Counted from the first letter of the stretch, positions 42,420 to 50,670 are shown. The stretch is 64,000 bases of DNA from Streptomyces sp. yr375 (GCF_900110755.1 NZ_FOFF01000038.1:1-64000); one strand, 5' to 3'. Translations and numbers: made by a program. The notes: generated from the letters alone by a model not told the origin.

Positions 42420-42571
42420 CGTGCGGCCCCCTGGGTGTGCGTGGCGGCGGTCGCCGGGGCCGCGTGGGCTCCGGTCGCCCGGTGTGCTCCGGCTGCTCCT
42501 GTGACCGCGGGGGCTCCGGCGACCGCGGGTGCCCCGGTGGCACCGGTCGCTCCGGATCGGGAGGTGGTCAT
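42416..42571 (-). CDS. 51-residue Gly/Ala-rich ORF, coupled at both ends
   Basis: The ATG (42571) overlaps the stop of the upstream repeat ORF, and its own TGA overlaps the epimerase ATG. GGAGAG lies five bases before the start. The peptide is Gly, Ala, Thr and Pro repeats (GATGATGAPAVAGAPAVTG) with no hydrophobic helix. It may exist mainly to carry ribosomes from one gene to the next, or may be a real low-complexity peptide. Double ATGA coupling is the evidence for translation. Confidence 0.55.
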   Translation of the reverse strand: MTTSRSGATGATGAPAVAGAPAVTGAAGAHRATGAHAAPATAATHTQGAAR

Positions 42572-43482
42572 CTGGTCTCTCCTTCAAAGGTGTTGCGCTG
42601 GGTTGCGGCTGGATGGAGAAGCGCGTGCGTCGTGCGGTCGGGGCACGGCGGGGGTTGCGCTGCACGCGACGACCGGCCCACCGAGGACCGGCGCCGGACG
42701 GGGATGGGGCGCTGATGGGCGGAGGTGGGGTGCCTGTGAGCGGGGGCCGGGCGCCGGTGGGCGGAGGTGGGGCGCCGGTGGGCCGGGGCGGGTCGGCAGT
42801 GGGCGGGGGACGACAGGCGATGCCCCGGAGCTGCCAGGCCCGTCCCCTGGCTCGGTAGGACGGCCCTCGGACGCGGTGGATCGCCTGCTGGACCAGCGGG
42901 ACTGCCCTGCGACTCGGCGGGACGCCTTCCGGAGTCGGCGGGATGCCTTCCGGACTCGGCAGGACAGTTTCCAGAGCTGGCGAGACTGCCTCCGGACCCG
43001 GCGCGACGCCTTCCGCGCGCGGCGGGGCCGCCTCCAGACTCGGCGGGACACCTACCAGGCCCGGCGAGACGCCTCCCGGGTCGGGCGAGACCTCCCCCCG
43101 ACTCGGCAAGACACGTCCCAGGTCCGGGCGAGACCTCCCCCTGGCCCGGCGAGACACGTCCCGCACCCGGCGAGACCTCCACCAGACCCGGCAGGACACC
43201 TTCCGCACCCGGCGAAACACCTCCCGGGCACGAAGGGGCCTCCCCCTCACCCAACGAGACACCTTCCGTGCCCGGCGAGACCTCCCCCCGACTCGGCGAG
43301 ACGTCTCCCGGGCCGGGCAGGACCTCCCCCTCACCCGGCAGGACCTCCCCCTCACCCAGCGAGACACCTTCCGCCCCCGGCGAGACGCCCCGCTGCCCCC
43401 GCGCCGCGGCCTCCGGTGTCGCTCGGAGAGGCGGGCGGGTGCGGGGCGCGGGCCGGGGCTGGGCCCGGTCTCGGGTCAGCAT
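42568..43482 (-). CDS. 304-codon heptapeptide-repeat ORF
   Basis: ATG 43482 overlaps the membrane-protein stop (ATGCTGA) and the TGA overlaps the next ORF, so it sits squarely in the operon. After about 30 residues come some 24 heptads of the type G-V-S-P-G-x-x (GVSPGAEGVSLGEG), then a Pro/His/Arg part with heptads like PAHRRPT. Around 43129 one repeat has an extra base; past that point the G-V-S-P pattern moves to another frame and this frame reads LAESGGG and similar. So either a frameshift has damaged the gene, or the repeat is drifting DNA without a protein function. No signal peptide, no known family. Third-position GC is lower than in neighbours. Confidence 0.45.
   Translation of the reverse strand: MLTRDRAQPRPAPRTRPPLRATPEAAARGQRGVSPGAEGVSLGEGEVLPGEGEVLPGPGDVSPSRGEVSPGTEGVSLGEGEAPSCPGGVSPGAEGVLPGLVEVSPGAGRVSPGQGEVSPGPGTCLAESGGGLARPGRRLAGPGRCPAESGGGPAARGRRRAGSGGSLASSGNCPAESGRHPADSGRRPAESQGSPAGPAGDPPRPRAVLPSQGTGLAAPGHRLSSPAHCRPAPAHRRPTSAHRRPAPAHRHPTSAHQRPIPVRRRSSVGRSSRAAQPPPCPDRTTHALLHPAATQRNTFEGETR
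42707..42790. repeat. Four 21-bp tandem repeats
   Basis: Units at 42707, 42728, 42749 and 42770, of the type gggcgccggtgggcggaggtg, with 1 to 7 changes per unit. The 21-bp period keeps the reading frame and encodes PAHRRPT/SAHRRPA-type heptads on the minus strand. Confidence 0.8.
42885..43389. repeat. About 24 degenerate 21-bp tandem repeats
   Basis: On the minus strand the unit is close to GAGGTCTCGCCGGGTGNGG plus two bases. Units become more divergent towards 42885. One unit near 43129 is 22 bp, which shifts the frame of everything after it. Spacers are absent, so it is not a CRISPR array. Confidence 0.85.
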
Positions 43483-45014
43483 GGTTGGTCCGTTGGGGCG
43501 TGGGAGGAGGCCCTGGTCAGGGTGCGGGTTGCGTGGATGAGGAGGGTCAGGGCGGCGGTTCCGCAGAAGAGGGACGGCACACCGGCCGGGCCCCAGGCAG
43601 ACACGAGGCTCTCGACGGGGGTGGCCAGGAAGCCGCAGCCGGGCAGGCGGCCCGCGAAGACCGTGGCCGGGGCGAGTACCTCGGCCACGCCGACGGCGCC
43701 GAGGACGACCGCCGGGGCGTGGGTGAAGCCGTGCACGGTGAGGAGGCGGGCGAGGAACAGGAGCGCGCCCAAAGTGAGGGTGTGGCCGTAGAAGCCGGGC
43801 TCGCCCAGGGCCATGGCGCAGAGGGCGTCCAGTGCGGCGAGCGCGCACACGAACAGGGCGACGGTGCCTAGCAGCAGTGGCTGTACGGAGGCGGCGAACT
43901 CCTCCAGGCCACGGCTGGTGTCCAGACGGCGCCGGGCGCGTACGGCGAGGAGGTGGGCGCTCCAGGCGGCGGGCGCGCAGGCCAGGGCGAGGGTCAGCAG
44001 GGGGACGCCGGCGAGGGGCCAGGGGCCGTCGGCCGTCCCGTCGGGCAGGCCGTCGGGGCCACCGCCGACGGCGGCGCGCAGGAGGCCGTCGCCGAGGGCC
44101 GCGTAGCCGAGGAGCCAGCAGGTCCACGCGCCCGTCCGGTGCGGGCCGGGGTGAGCGCCGCTGTGCGGACTCAGCGGACCCCGGCGCAGTACCGCACGCA
44201 CGGCGAGGGTCACGGCGAGGATGCCCGCGGCGGCGACGAGGAGGCACGTCCGGCCGTGGGTGAGGCGTACGCCGGTCAGGGTCGCGGCGCACAGGGCGCC
44301 CGGCAGGAGGGTGAGCAGCGCCCAGTCCAGGCGGGGCCGGGGGATCGTGGTCGGCGTGGTGAGCGGGGGTGTGTCGCCGTCGCGGGGGACGCGGGCGTAC
44401 ATCTCCTCCGCGAGGGAGAAGACGTCCCGGTGCCGGAAGCGGGCGGCAGTGCGGTCGGTGACGCCGTGGGCCTCCAGGCCCGCCGCGATCTCCAGCGGGT
44501 CGACGGCCCGTTCGCACAGCTCACGGTGACGGTGCATCAGGGTTTTCACCGGGTCGGCGGCGCCACGGCGAGGGGCCACCGGTCTACGGCCGGCGGCGAC
44601 CGCGGCGGCCTCGGTGCGCACACCGGCGCTTCCGGCACCCCGCGCAGCCTCCGCGCCCCGCGCAACCTCCGCACCCCCAACACCCCCAGCAGTCCCCGCA
44701 CCCTCAGCAGTCCCCACGGCCCTCGCGCCCCCCACAGCCGCTGCGGTCCCCACAGCACTCGCAGCCTCCGCACCCTCGGCAGTCCCTACAGCCCCCGCGG
44801 TTCCCACAGCCCTCGCACCTCCCGCGGTCTCCACACCCCCAACAGCCCCCGCAGCCCTCGCACCTCCCGCAGTCTCCACACCCCCAGCAGTCCCCACAGC
44901 CCCCGCGCTCTCCGCACCCACAACAGTCCCCACAGCCCCCGCGCTCTCCGCACCCACAACAGTCCCCACAGCCCCCGCCGTCTCCGGCCGGTTCAGTTCG
45001 TCGAGCCCGCTCAT
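43476..45014 (-). CDS. Polytopic membrane protein with repeat-rich N-terminus
   Basis: A 512-residue protein whose ATG overlaps the glycosyltransferase stop (ATGA, GGAGGGAG upstream). Residues 1-150 are Gly/Ala/Val/Thr low complexity with perfect repeats (GAVGTVVGAESA). A conserved-looking cytoplasmic segment follows (HRHRELCERAV to AEEMYARVPRD, about 160-210), then about nine transmembrane helices to the end. It is not a recognisable PelG (MATE-like), but its place next to a PelF-type enzyme suggests a part in polymer export or assembly. That is inference from context. Confidence 0.75.
   Translation of the reverse strand: MSGLDELNRPETAGAVGTVVGAESAGAVGTVVGAESAGAVGTAGGVETAGGARAAGAVGGVETAGGARAVGTAGAVGTAEGAEAASAVGTAAAVGGARAVGTAEGAGTAGGVGGAEVARGAEAARGAGSAGVRTEAAAVAAGRRPVAPRRGAADPVKTLMHRHRELCERAVDPLEIAAGLEAHGVTDRTAARFRHRDVFSLAEEMYARVPRDGDTPPLTTPTTIPRPRLDWALLTLLPGALCAATLTGVRLTHGRTCLLVAAAGILAVTLAVRAVLRRGPLSPHSGAHPGPHRTGAWTCWLLGYAALGDGLLRAAVGGGPDGLPDGTADGPWPLAGVPLLTLALACAPAAWSAHLLAVRARRRLDTSRGLEEFAASVQPLLLGTVALFVCALAALDALCAMALGEPGFYGHTLTLGALLFLARLLTVHGFTHAPAVVLGAVGVAEVLAPATVFAGRLPGCGFLATPVESLVSAWGPAGVPSLFCGTAALTLLIHATRTLTRASSHAPTDQPC
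44890..44961. repeat. Two perfect 36-bp tandem repeats plus a partial third
   Basis: 44890-44925 and 44926-44961 are identical; a third copy starts at 44962 and diverges after about 17 bases. They encode 12-residue units (GAVGTVVGAESA) in the N-terminus of the membrane protein. Weaker copies continue downstream to about 44640. Identity of adjacent units points to recent slippage. Confidence 0.9.
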
Positions 45015-46822
45015 CGTGCTCCCTCCGTCGCGGCGACCTGCGAAGTGCCGTGAACCTCCGAAGTGCCGTGCCCCGGCGAGGTGCCGTGACCCGGTGAAGT
45101 CCCACGCACCGGCGAAGTCCCGCGTACCGGCGGTCCCGCCGCCCAGCCCGGGCTGGGGCGGGCGGTGACGCGGGTGCTCAGGTCGGTCCACAGGCCCGGG
45201 AGTCGGGCCTCGGCCGGGACGGCGAACGGGCGGGGTTCGCCGTCGTCGTCGAGGAGGCGGCGAGGGACCGGCGCGCGGGAGACTAGCTCCAGGTAGATGT
45301 CGTGGAAGGCCTCGATGTTCTGCTCGACCGTGAACAGTTCGAGGGCGCGGGCGCGGGCCGCCGCGCCCAGGCGCGCACGGCGCTCGGGGTCGCGCAGCAG
45401 CGCCACGCACGCCTCCGCGAGCGCCCGGGGATTGCGCGGCGGGACGACCAGCCCGGTGCCGCCGATCACCTCGACCACCGCGCCGACGTCGGTCGACACG
45501 GTCGCCCGGCCGCAGAACATCGCCTCGACCAGGCCGACCGGGAACCCCTCGACGACGCTGGACAGGACGACGACCGCACCGGCGGCGTACGCCTCGGCCA
45601 GGTCGGGTGCCTCGGGGCCGCCGATCTCCTCGAAGGAGACCGGGTTGTCGCCGACGGCGTGCGGTCCGTCCGCCTCGTCGGGGAAGAGCTGCGCGGCCAG
45701 CATGCGGCAGTCGCCGAGGTAGGCGCGGCCCTCCGTCCCGGCCGGCGCGCCGATGATCCGCAGGCGGGTCCGGGGCTCCTCGTTGCGGATCTCCGCGAAG
45801 GCGTGCAGCAGGGACACCAGGTCCTTGGCCGGTTCCACCCGGCCGACCCAGACCAGGGTGTGCGGGTCGGCGGTGTCGGGGGCGTCGCCCACCTCGGCGA
45901 AGCGGGACGCCTCCATGCCCGGGTAGACGGTGCGCAGTTTGGCCCGGTCGGCGCCGCACCGTTCCTGCCAGCGGCGGGCATGCGTGTTGCCTGGCGTGAC
46001 GCACCCCGCCTGCCGGTAGACCTCGGCCGCGAGCCGCCCGTGGAAGGCGGCGAGCAGGGCGCGTACGGCGGGGGCCTCGGCGGAGCTGAGATAGTGCGTC
46101 CGCAGCCGTACCCCGTACTCGGTGACCAGCAGGGGCACGTCGAAGAAGTGCCGGGCGAGCAGCCCGGGCAGGGCGGCCGGGCCGCCGGACGCGGCGTGGC
46201 ACAGGTCGACCGCGACGAGGCCCTCTCCTGCGTCGCCCGCCTCGTCGTCGTACCAGTCGAGCGAGAGGGGGCGCAGGGCGCGTTCGAGGTGTGCGGCGAC
46301 GGCGAGCAGGTCCGGTACGCGCGCCTCGCGCGCCGTGCGCAGCGCGCCGGGCGCGCGGCAGGCGCGTTCCAGTGCGCGCACGGCGCTCTCCGAGCGGAGC
46401 GCTCCCACCAGTCCGCCCTCGTCCCGGGCGAGTTCGGCGAGGCCGTACAGCGCGGTGGCGAAACGGTCCGCCTGGACGGCCGAACCGGCTCCCGCACCGG
46501 CCCCCGAGGCGTCCGCCGGGTGCGGGGACTCGCCCTCGCACAGGGCGGTCACCAGCTCCCCGTAGCACTCGGCGAAGCGGCGGCGCGCGCGCCGGCCGTA
46601 CGCGACCCCGTCGTCCTCGGCCGTCCACAGAGGCGCCGTGCGCACCCGGCTGACCTGCGGCGGAAGCTCGACCCAGCCCCCGTCCTTCTGGTGTTCGGCG
46701 CGACTGAGCGCGTAGACGTCGAACTCGTGCTGCCCGAGCCCGCGCACGAGCCGGTCGCACCACACCCCGGCGTCACCGCTCACATACGGATAGCCACCCT
46801 CCGTAAGCAGTCCGATGCGCAC
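45011..46822 (-). CDS. PelF-family (DUF3492/GT4) glycosyltransferase
   Basis: A 603-residue protein with an N-terminal DUF3492 domain (MRIGLLTEGGYPYVSGDAG) and a C-terminal GT4 domain: donor-site segments GRVEPAKDLVSLL and EGFPVGLVEAMFCGRATVSTD with the E-x7-E motif. This is the domain order of PelF, the cytosolic enzyme that polymerises GalNAc-rich Pel polysaccharide from UDP-sugars. The C-terminal 30 residues are five hexad repeats of the PVRGTS/PGHGTS type. GTG 46822 is chosen; GTG 46828 has a better spaced GGGAG. First gene of the operon; two large inverted repeats lie upstream. Confidence 0.88.
   Translation of the reverse strand: MRIGLLTEGGYPYVSGDAGVWCDRLVRGLGQHEFDVYALSRAEHQKDGGWVELPPQVSRVRTAPLWTAEDDGVAYGRRARRRFAECYGELVTALCEGESPHPADASGAGAGAGSAVQADRFATALYGLAELARDEGGLVGALRSESAVRALERACRAPGALRTAREARVPDLLAVAAHLERALRPLSLDWYDDEAGDAGEGLVAVDLCHAASGGPAALPGLLARHFFDVPLLVTEYGVRLRTHYLSSAEAPAVRALLAAFHGRLAAEVYRQAGCVTPGNTHARRWQERCGADRAKLRTVYPGMEASRFAEVGDAPDTADPHTLVWVGRVEPAKDLVSLLHAFAEIRNEEPRTRLRIIGAPAGTEGRAYLGDCRMLAAQLFPDEADGPHAVGDNPVSFEEIGGPEAPDLAEAYAAGAVVVLSSVVEGFPVGLVEAMFCGRATVSTDVGAVVEVIGGTGLVVPPRNPRALAEACVALLRDPERRARLGAAARARALELFTVEQNIEAFHDIYLELVSRAPVPRRLLDDDGEPRPFAVPAEARLPGLWTDLSTRVTARPSPGWAAGPPVRGTSPVRGTSPGHGTSPGHGTSEVHGTSQVAATEGAR
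45041..45130. repeat. Five 18-bp repeats at the 3' end of the glycosyltransferase gene
   Basis: Five in-frame 18-bp units encode PVRGTS, PVRGTS, PGHGTS, PGHGTS and EVHGTS just before the C-terminus. They are outside the GT4 fold. Confidence 0.85.
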
Positions 46823-46847
46823 GCACACCCCCGATCTCCCGTTTGGG

Positions 46848-46871
46848 GAGCCGCCGTTGACCCGGCGGCTC
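46848..46871 (-). promoter_or_regulatory. Hairpin just upstream of the glycosyltransferase start
   Basis: A perfect 9-bp stem (GAGCCGCCG with CGGCGGCTC) with a 6-base loop, 26 bases before GTG 46822 and close to the ribosome-binding site. It would lie in the 5' leader of the operon mRNA. Confidence 0.5.
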
Positions 46872-46900
46872 GCAGCGGGATGAACGTATGCGGACGAGGC

Positions 46901-46934
46901 GGTGGTGCGATGGACGGTTGTCCGTCGCACCACC
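46901..46934 (-). promoter_or_regulatory. 34-bp inverted repeat upstream of the glycosyltransferase operon
   Basis: Arms of 15 bases (10 perfect pairs, a T-G wobble, 4 perfect pairs) around a 4-base loop. No T tract follows on the minus strand. It could be an operator, a leader hairpin, or the end of an upstream transcript; the preceding minus-strand gene ends at 47049. Confidence 0.5.
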
Positions 46935-47048
46935 AAAAGGGGTGAACGGTCGTAACTTTCCCGTGCGGGTCGCGTTCGGTCGCGCTAGGAGATCATCCGA
47001 CCGCGAAACGTTACGCCACACGCGTCACTCGGAGGCTCCACCGGGCCC

Positions 47049-48659
47049 TCAGGGCACGGCCGGCTCCCGCCGCCCCGCGCGCCGCTCGGCCGCGACCGCC
47101 GGGTCGAGCGCTGGTACGGCGGCCAGGAGTTGCTTGGTGTACGGGTGCCGGGGGGCTTCGTACACATCGTCGGCGAGGCCCTCCTCGACGACGCGGCCGT
47201 GCCGCATCACCGCGACCCGGTCGCTGACCTGGCGCACCACGGCCAGGTCGTGGGCTACGAAGACGAGGGCGAGGCCGAGTTCGCGCTGCAGTTCGCCGAG
47301 CAGGGCGACGACCTGGGCCTGGGTGGTCACGTCGAGCGCGGAGACCGGTTCGTCGCAGACGATGACGCGCGGGTCGGCCGCGAGCGCCCGCGCGATTCCC
47401 ACGCGCTGGCGCTGACCGCCGCTGAACTCGTGCGGGTAGCGGTCGTAGTGCGCCGCTTTGAGCCCCACGCGCTCCAGCAGTTCCGTCACGCGCCCCCTGA
47501 TGTGCGTCTCGTCCCGTTCGCCCCGCGCGCGGAGCGGGTCGGCGATGGACTCGCCCACGCTGCGGCGGGGGTTGAGGGAGGAGACGGGGTCCTGGAAGAC
47601 CATCTGCACGGTCGGGTGCACGCCCGCCGACACCCGTCCGGCGTGGCGGACCTCGCCCGCCGTCGGCGGCAGCAGCCCGACCAGCATCCGGCCCAGCGTC
47701 GTCTTGCCGCTGCCGCTCTCGCCGACGACGCCGAGGGTCTCGCCCCGGCGGACCGTCAGCGACACGCCGTCCACGGCCGCGAACGCCCGCTTCCCGCGCC
47801 CGAACTCGCGCCGCAGCCCGGCCGCTTCGAGGACCACCTCTCCGCAGACACCGGACGCCGCCTCTTCGCTGACGCCCTCTCTCCTCGCGTCCACGCGTGG
47901 CACCGCGCCCAGCAGTTCGCGGGTGTACGCCTGCGCGGGCGACGCCAGCACGGTGGCGGCCGGGCCGTGCTCGACGAGCCGTCCGTGCCGCATGACGAGG
48001 ACCTCGTCGACGCTCTCCGCCGCCACGCCCACGTCGTGGGTGACCAGCAGCAGCCCCATGCCGGTCTCCTCGCGCAGGGTGTGCAGCAGGTCGAGGATCT
48101 GGGCCTGGACGGTCACGTCGAGCGCGGTCGTCGGCTCGTCGGCGATCAGCAGGTCGGGCTCGCAGGCCAGCGCCATGGCGATGAGGGCGCGTTGGCGCAT
48201 GCCGCCGCTGAACTCGTGCGGGCGCGACCGGGACCGCCGTACCGCGTCCGGAATGCCTACGCGCTCCAGCACCTCCACCGCACGCGCGCGTGCCGCGCGT
48301 CGCGACACACGCGTGTGCACGCGGTGGACCTCGGCGATCTGGTCGCCGATGGCGTAGTACGGGTCGAGGGAGGACAGCGGGTCCTGGAAGACCATCGCCG
48401 CCTTCGCGCCCCGCAGCCGCCGTAGCGCCTCGTCGGACGCCTCCTGTACGTCCACTCCGGCGACCTCGATCGAGCCGCCCACCCGGGCCCCGGTGCCCCG
48501 GTGCAGCCCCAGCAGGGCCGAGGCGACCGTGGACTTGCCGGAGCCGGACTCGCCGACCAGGCCGAGGGCGGCGCCCTTCTCGAGGCGGAAGGAGAGGCCG
48601 TCGACGGCGCGCAGCGCGCCGAAGGCGACCGTGAGGTCCGTGACGTCCACCAGGCTCAT
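47049..48659 (-). CDS. Oligopeptide ABC transporter, dual ATPase (DppD-DppF fusion)
   Basis: A 536-residue protein with two complete ABC ATPase domains: N-half Walker A GESGSGKST (about 35-43), signature EFSGGMRQRA; C-half GESGSGKTT and signature EFSGGQRQRV. Each has its Walker B (LLIADEPTTALD and VIVCDEPVSALD). One chain thus does the work of DppD plus DppF. It overlaps the permease gene before it (ATGA) and is the last gene of the transporter operon. The C-terminus ends RREPAVP. Confidence 0.93.
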   Translation of the reverse strand: MSLVDVTDLTVAFGALRAVDGLSFRLEKGAALGLVGESGSGKSTVASALLGLHRGTGARVGGSIEVAGVDVQEASDEALRRLRGAKAAMVFQDPLSSLDPYYAIGDQIAEVHRVHTRVSRRAARARAVEVLERVGIPDAVRRSRSRPHEFSGGMRQRALIAMALACEPDLLIADEPTTALDVTVQAQILDLLHTLREETGMGLLLVTHDVGVAAESVDEVLVMRHGRLVEHGPAATVLASPAQAYTRELLGAVPRVDARREGVSEEAASGVCGEVVLEAAGLRREFGRGKRAFAAVDGVSLTVRRGETLGVVGESGSGKTTLGRMLVGLLPPTAGEVRHAGRVSAGVHPTVQMVFQDPVSSLNPRRSVGESIADPLRARGERDETHIRGRVTELLERVGLKAAHYDRYPHEFSGGQRQRVGIARALAADPRVIVCDEPVSALDVTTQAQVVALLGELQRELGLALVFVAHDLAVVRQVSDRVAVMRHGRVVEEGLADDVYEAPRHPYTKQLLAAVPALDPAVAAERRAGRREPAVP

Positions 48660-49654
48660 GCGAGCACCACCCGTCGGTCGGCCAGCGCGTACAGGACGTC
48701 CGCGACGGCGTTGGCGAGGACCACGAAGAAACCGATGACCAGGACCATCCCGACGACGACCGGCAGGTCGACGACGTTGACCGCGTGCACCAGTTCCTGT
48801 CCGATGCCGGGGAGTCCGAAGAGGGTCTCGGTGAGCACCGCGCCGCCGACGGCGGAGCCGAAGTTGTTCGCGTTCAGCGCGATGACCGGCGCGAACGCGC
48901 CGCGCAGCGCGTGCCGCCCGATGATCGAGCGCTCGCCGACGCCGTACGCGCGGAAGGTGCGGATGTGGTCCTCGGCGAGGGTCTCCAGCATCGACGACCG
49001 GGTCAGCCTGGCGAACGAGGCGGCTTCGATCAGGGCGAGCGAGAGCCACGGCAGGAGCAGGTTCCACGCCCACTGTTCGGGGTCGTCGGTGAGGTTCACG
49101 TACTGCGGGAAGGGCAGCAGCCGCAACTGCCCGCAGACGACGATCATCAGCACGAGGCCGATCACGAAGACGGGTGTGGCGACGCCCGCGAGCGTGACGC
49201 CGGTCAGCACGCGCTCGGTGAGCCGGCCGCGCCGCCACGCCGAGAGCACGCCCGTGCCGACGCCGAGGACCAGCCACACCACCATCGCGCCGAAGACGAG
49301 CGACAGGCTCACCGGCAGCTTGGTCAGGATCAGCGCGGTGACCTGCTGGTCGCTCTGGTACGACAGCCCCAGGCAGGGTGCCTGGCAGTGCTCCACAGAG
49401 GTGCCCGTGGAGTAGTCCTGGCCGACGACGAGGCCCTCCAGGAAGTGCCAGTACCGCAGGTACAGGGGGTCGTCGAGGCGCAGTTGCTCGGCGACCTGGT
49501 GCACCTGTTCCGGCGAGCAGCGGGGGCCGCAGGTGATCTGGGCGACGTTGCCGGGGGTGACGTAGAAGACGACGTAGACGATCACCGAGATGGCGAACAG
49601 GGTGAGCGCGGTGCCGATCGCGCGGCGCAGCACGAAGCCGCCGAAGCCGCTCAT
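48656..49654 (-). CDS. Oligopeptide ABC transporter permease, DppB type
   Basis: A 332-residue inner-membrane permease with about six transmembrane helices and the EAA-type loop (GVGERSIIGRHALRGAFAPV). The first periplasmic loop is unusual in having four cysteines (ITCGPRCSPEQ and EHCQAPC), possibly disulfides. ATG 49654 overlaps the preceding stop, and its own stop overlaps the ATPase start, so all membrane and ATPase parts are made in step. Confidence 0.93.
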   Translation of the reverse strand: MSGFGGFVLRRAIGTALTLFAISVIVYVVFYVTPGNVAQITCGPRCSPEQVHQVAEQLRLDDPLYLRYWHFLEGLVVGQDYSTGTSVEHCQAPCLGLSYQSDQQVTALILTKLPVSLSLVFGAMVVWLVLGVGTGVLSAWRRGRLTERVLTGVTLAGVATPVFVIGLVLMIVVCGQLRLLPFPQYVNLTDDPEQWAWNLLLPWLSLALIEAASFARLTRSSMLETLAEDHIRTFRAYGVGERSIIGRHALRGAFAPVIALNANNFGSAVGGAVLTETLFGLPGIGQELVHAVNVVDLPVVVGMVLVIGFFVVLANAVADVLYALADRRVVLA

Positions 49655-50670
49655 GCGGCACCCCCCTGAGACGCCTGCGCCTTGTTCTCGCGCCTGCGTC
49701 CCGTCCCGACCCGCAGCCGGGACGCCGCGCGCGGGTCGAGCGCGGTGCGCACGCCGTCGCCGAGGACGGTCAGTGCGAGGACGGTCGTGAAGAGCAGGCC
49801 GGCGGGCAGCAGCAGGTACTGCGGGGCGGCCTGGTACCAGACGTCGGCGGCGGTGAGCATCTGTCCCCAGGACGGCGTGGGCGGCTTCACGCCGACGCCG
49901 AGGAAGGACAGGGCGGCCTCGACGGTGATGTTCTGCGGCACGAGCAGGGCCGCGTACGTGATGACGGGCGCGGCGAGCCCGGGCAGCAGTTCGCGGCGGG
50001 CGATGCGCCAGGTGCCCCAGCCGCTGAGCCGCGCCGCCGCCACATGGTCGAGCCCCTTGAGGGTGAGCGTCTGGGCGCGCACCACCTTGGCGATGTTGCC
50101 CCAGGAGAGCAGGCCGATGACCAGGGTGACCAGGACGGGCCGGGGGAAGCTCGCCGGGACGACCGCGAGCAGCGCCAACGACATGATCATCAATGGCAGG
50201 GCGACGAAGATGTCGGTGATCCGGCTCAACAGTTGATCAACCCATCGAGTACCGAGCGCCGAGGCGATGCCCATGGTGACGCCGATGACGACCTGGACGA
50301 CGGTCGCGGCCAGCGCGACGCCCAGCGACACCCGGGCGCCGTAGGCGAGCCGGGCGAACAGGTCGCGGCCGGTCTGCGGTTCGACGCCGAGCCAGTGGTC
50401 GCCGCTGATGCCGCCGAGCGACCCGACGGGCACGCCTCCGCGCGCGGAGTCGATGAGGGACGGGTGGTAGGTGGTCGGGTCCTGGCCCTCGAGGGCGGTG
50501 AGCAGGGGCGCGGCGAGCGCGACCAGGACGAGCAGCGCGACGACGACCGCCGCGCCGAGGGCGGCGCGCTGCGCCCGCAGCCGCCGCCAGAACTGACGCG
50601 CGCCCGAGGCCCCGGGCTCGGACGCGGGGTCCGTGCCGGGGGCCTGGGCGGCGAGGAGTGTCTCGCTCAC
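49651..50670 (-). CDS. Oligopeptide ABC transporter permease, DppC type
   Basis: A 339-residue permease with an N-terminal cytoplasmic tail, a first transmembrane helix (about 38-58), the DppC-type LGVEPQTGRDLFARLAYGAR segment, and five more helices around the EAA loop (GWGTWRIARRELLPG). GTG 50670 lies 4 bp after the stop of the binding-protein gene. Confidence 0.93.
   Translation of the reverse strand: MSETLLAAQAPGTDPASEPGASGARQFWRRLRAQRAALGAAVVVALLVLVALAAPLLTALEGQDPTTYHPSLIDSARGGVPVGSLGGISGDHWLGVEPQTGRDLFARLAYGARVSLGVALAATVVQVVIGVTMGIASALGTRWVDQLLSRITDIFVALPLMIMSLALLAVVPASFPRPVLVTLVIGLLSWGNIAKVVRAQTLTLKGLDHVAAARLSGWGTWRIARRELLPGLAAPVITYAALLVPQNITVEAALSFLGVGVKPPTPSWGQMLTAADVWYQAAPQYLLLPAGLLFTTVLALTVLGDGVRTALDPRAASRLRVGTGRRRENKAQASQGGAA

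Noticed and set aside
41457..43367. Epimerase as a 636-codon fusion with the heptad repeats upstream.
   Set aside because: The frame is open, but the epimerase N-terminus begins exactly at an ATG coupled to the preceding stop, and the region between reads as Arg/Pro shadow sequence.
42700..43400. CRISPR array in the repeat region.
   Set aside because: Units of 21 bp follow each other without unique spacers, vary in sequence, and there are no cas genes.
38044..43871. Very long + strand frames over the peptidase, moeZ and glycosyltransferase operon region (one of 1448 codons).
   Set aside because: No family, no ribosome-binding site, typical shadow composition; they run over well-supported genes on the other strand or frame.
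46835..46940. A c-di-AMP or c-di-GMP riboswitch in front of the PelF-like operon.
   Set aside because: Hairpins are present, but I cannot match the conserved core bases of either riboswitch class.
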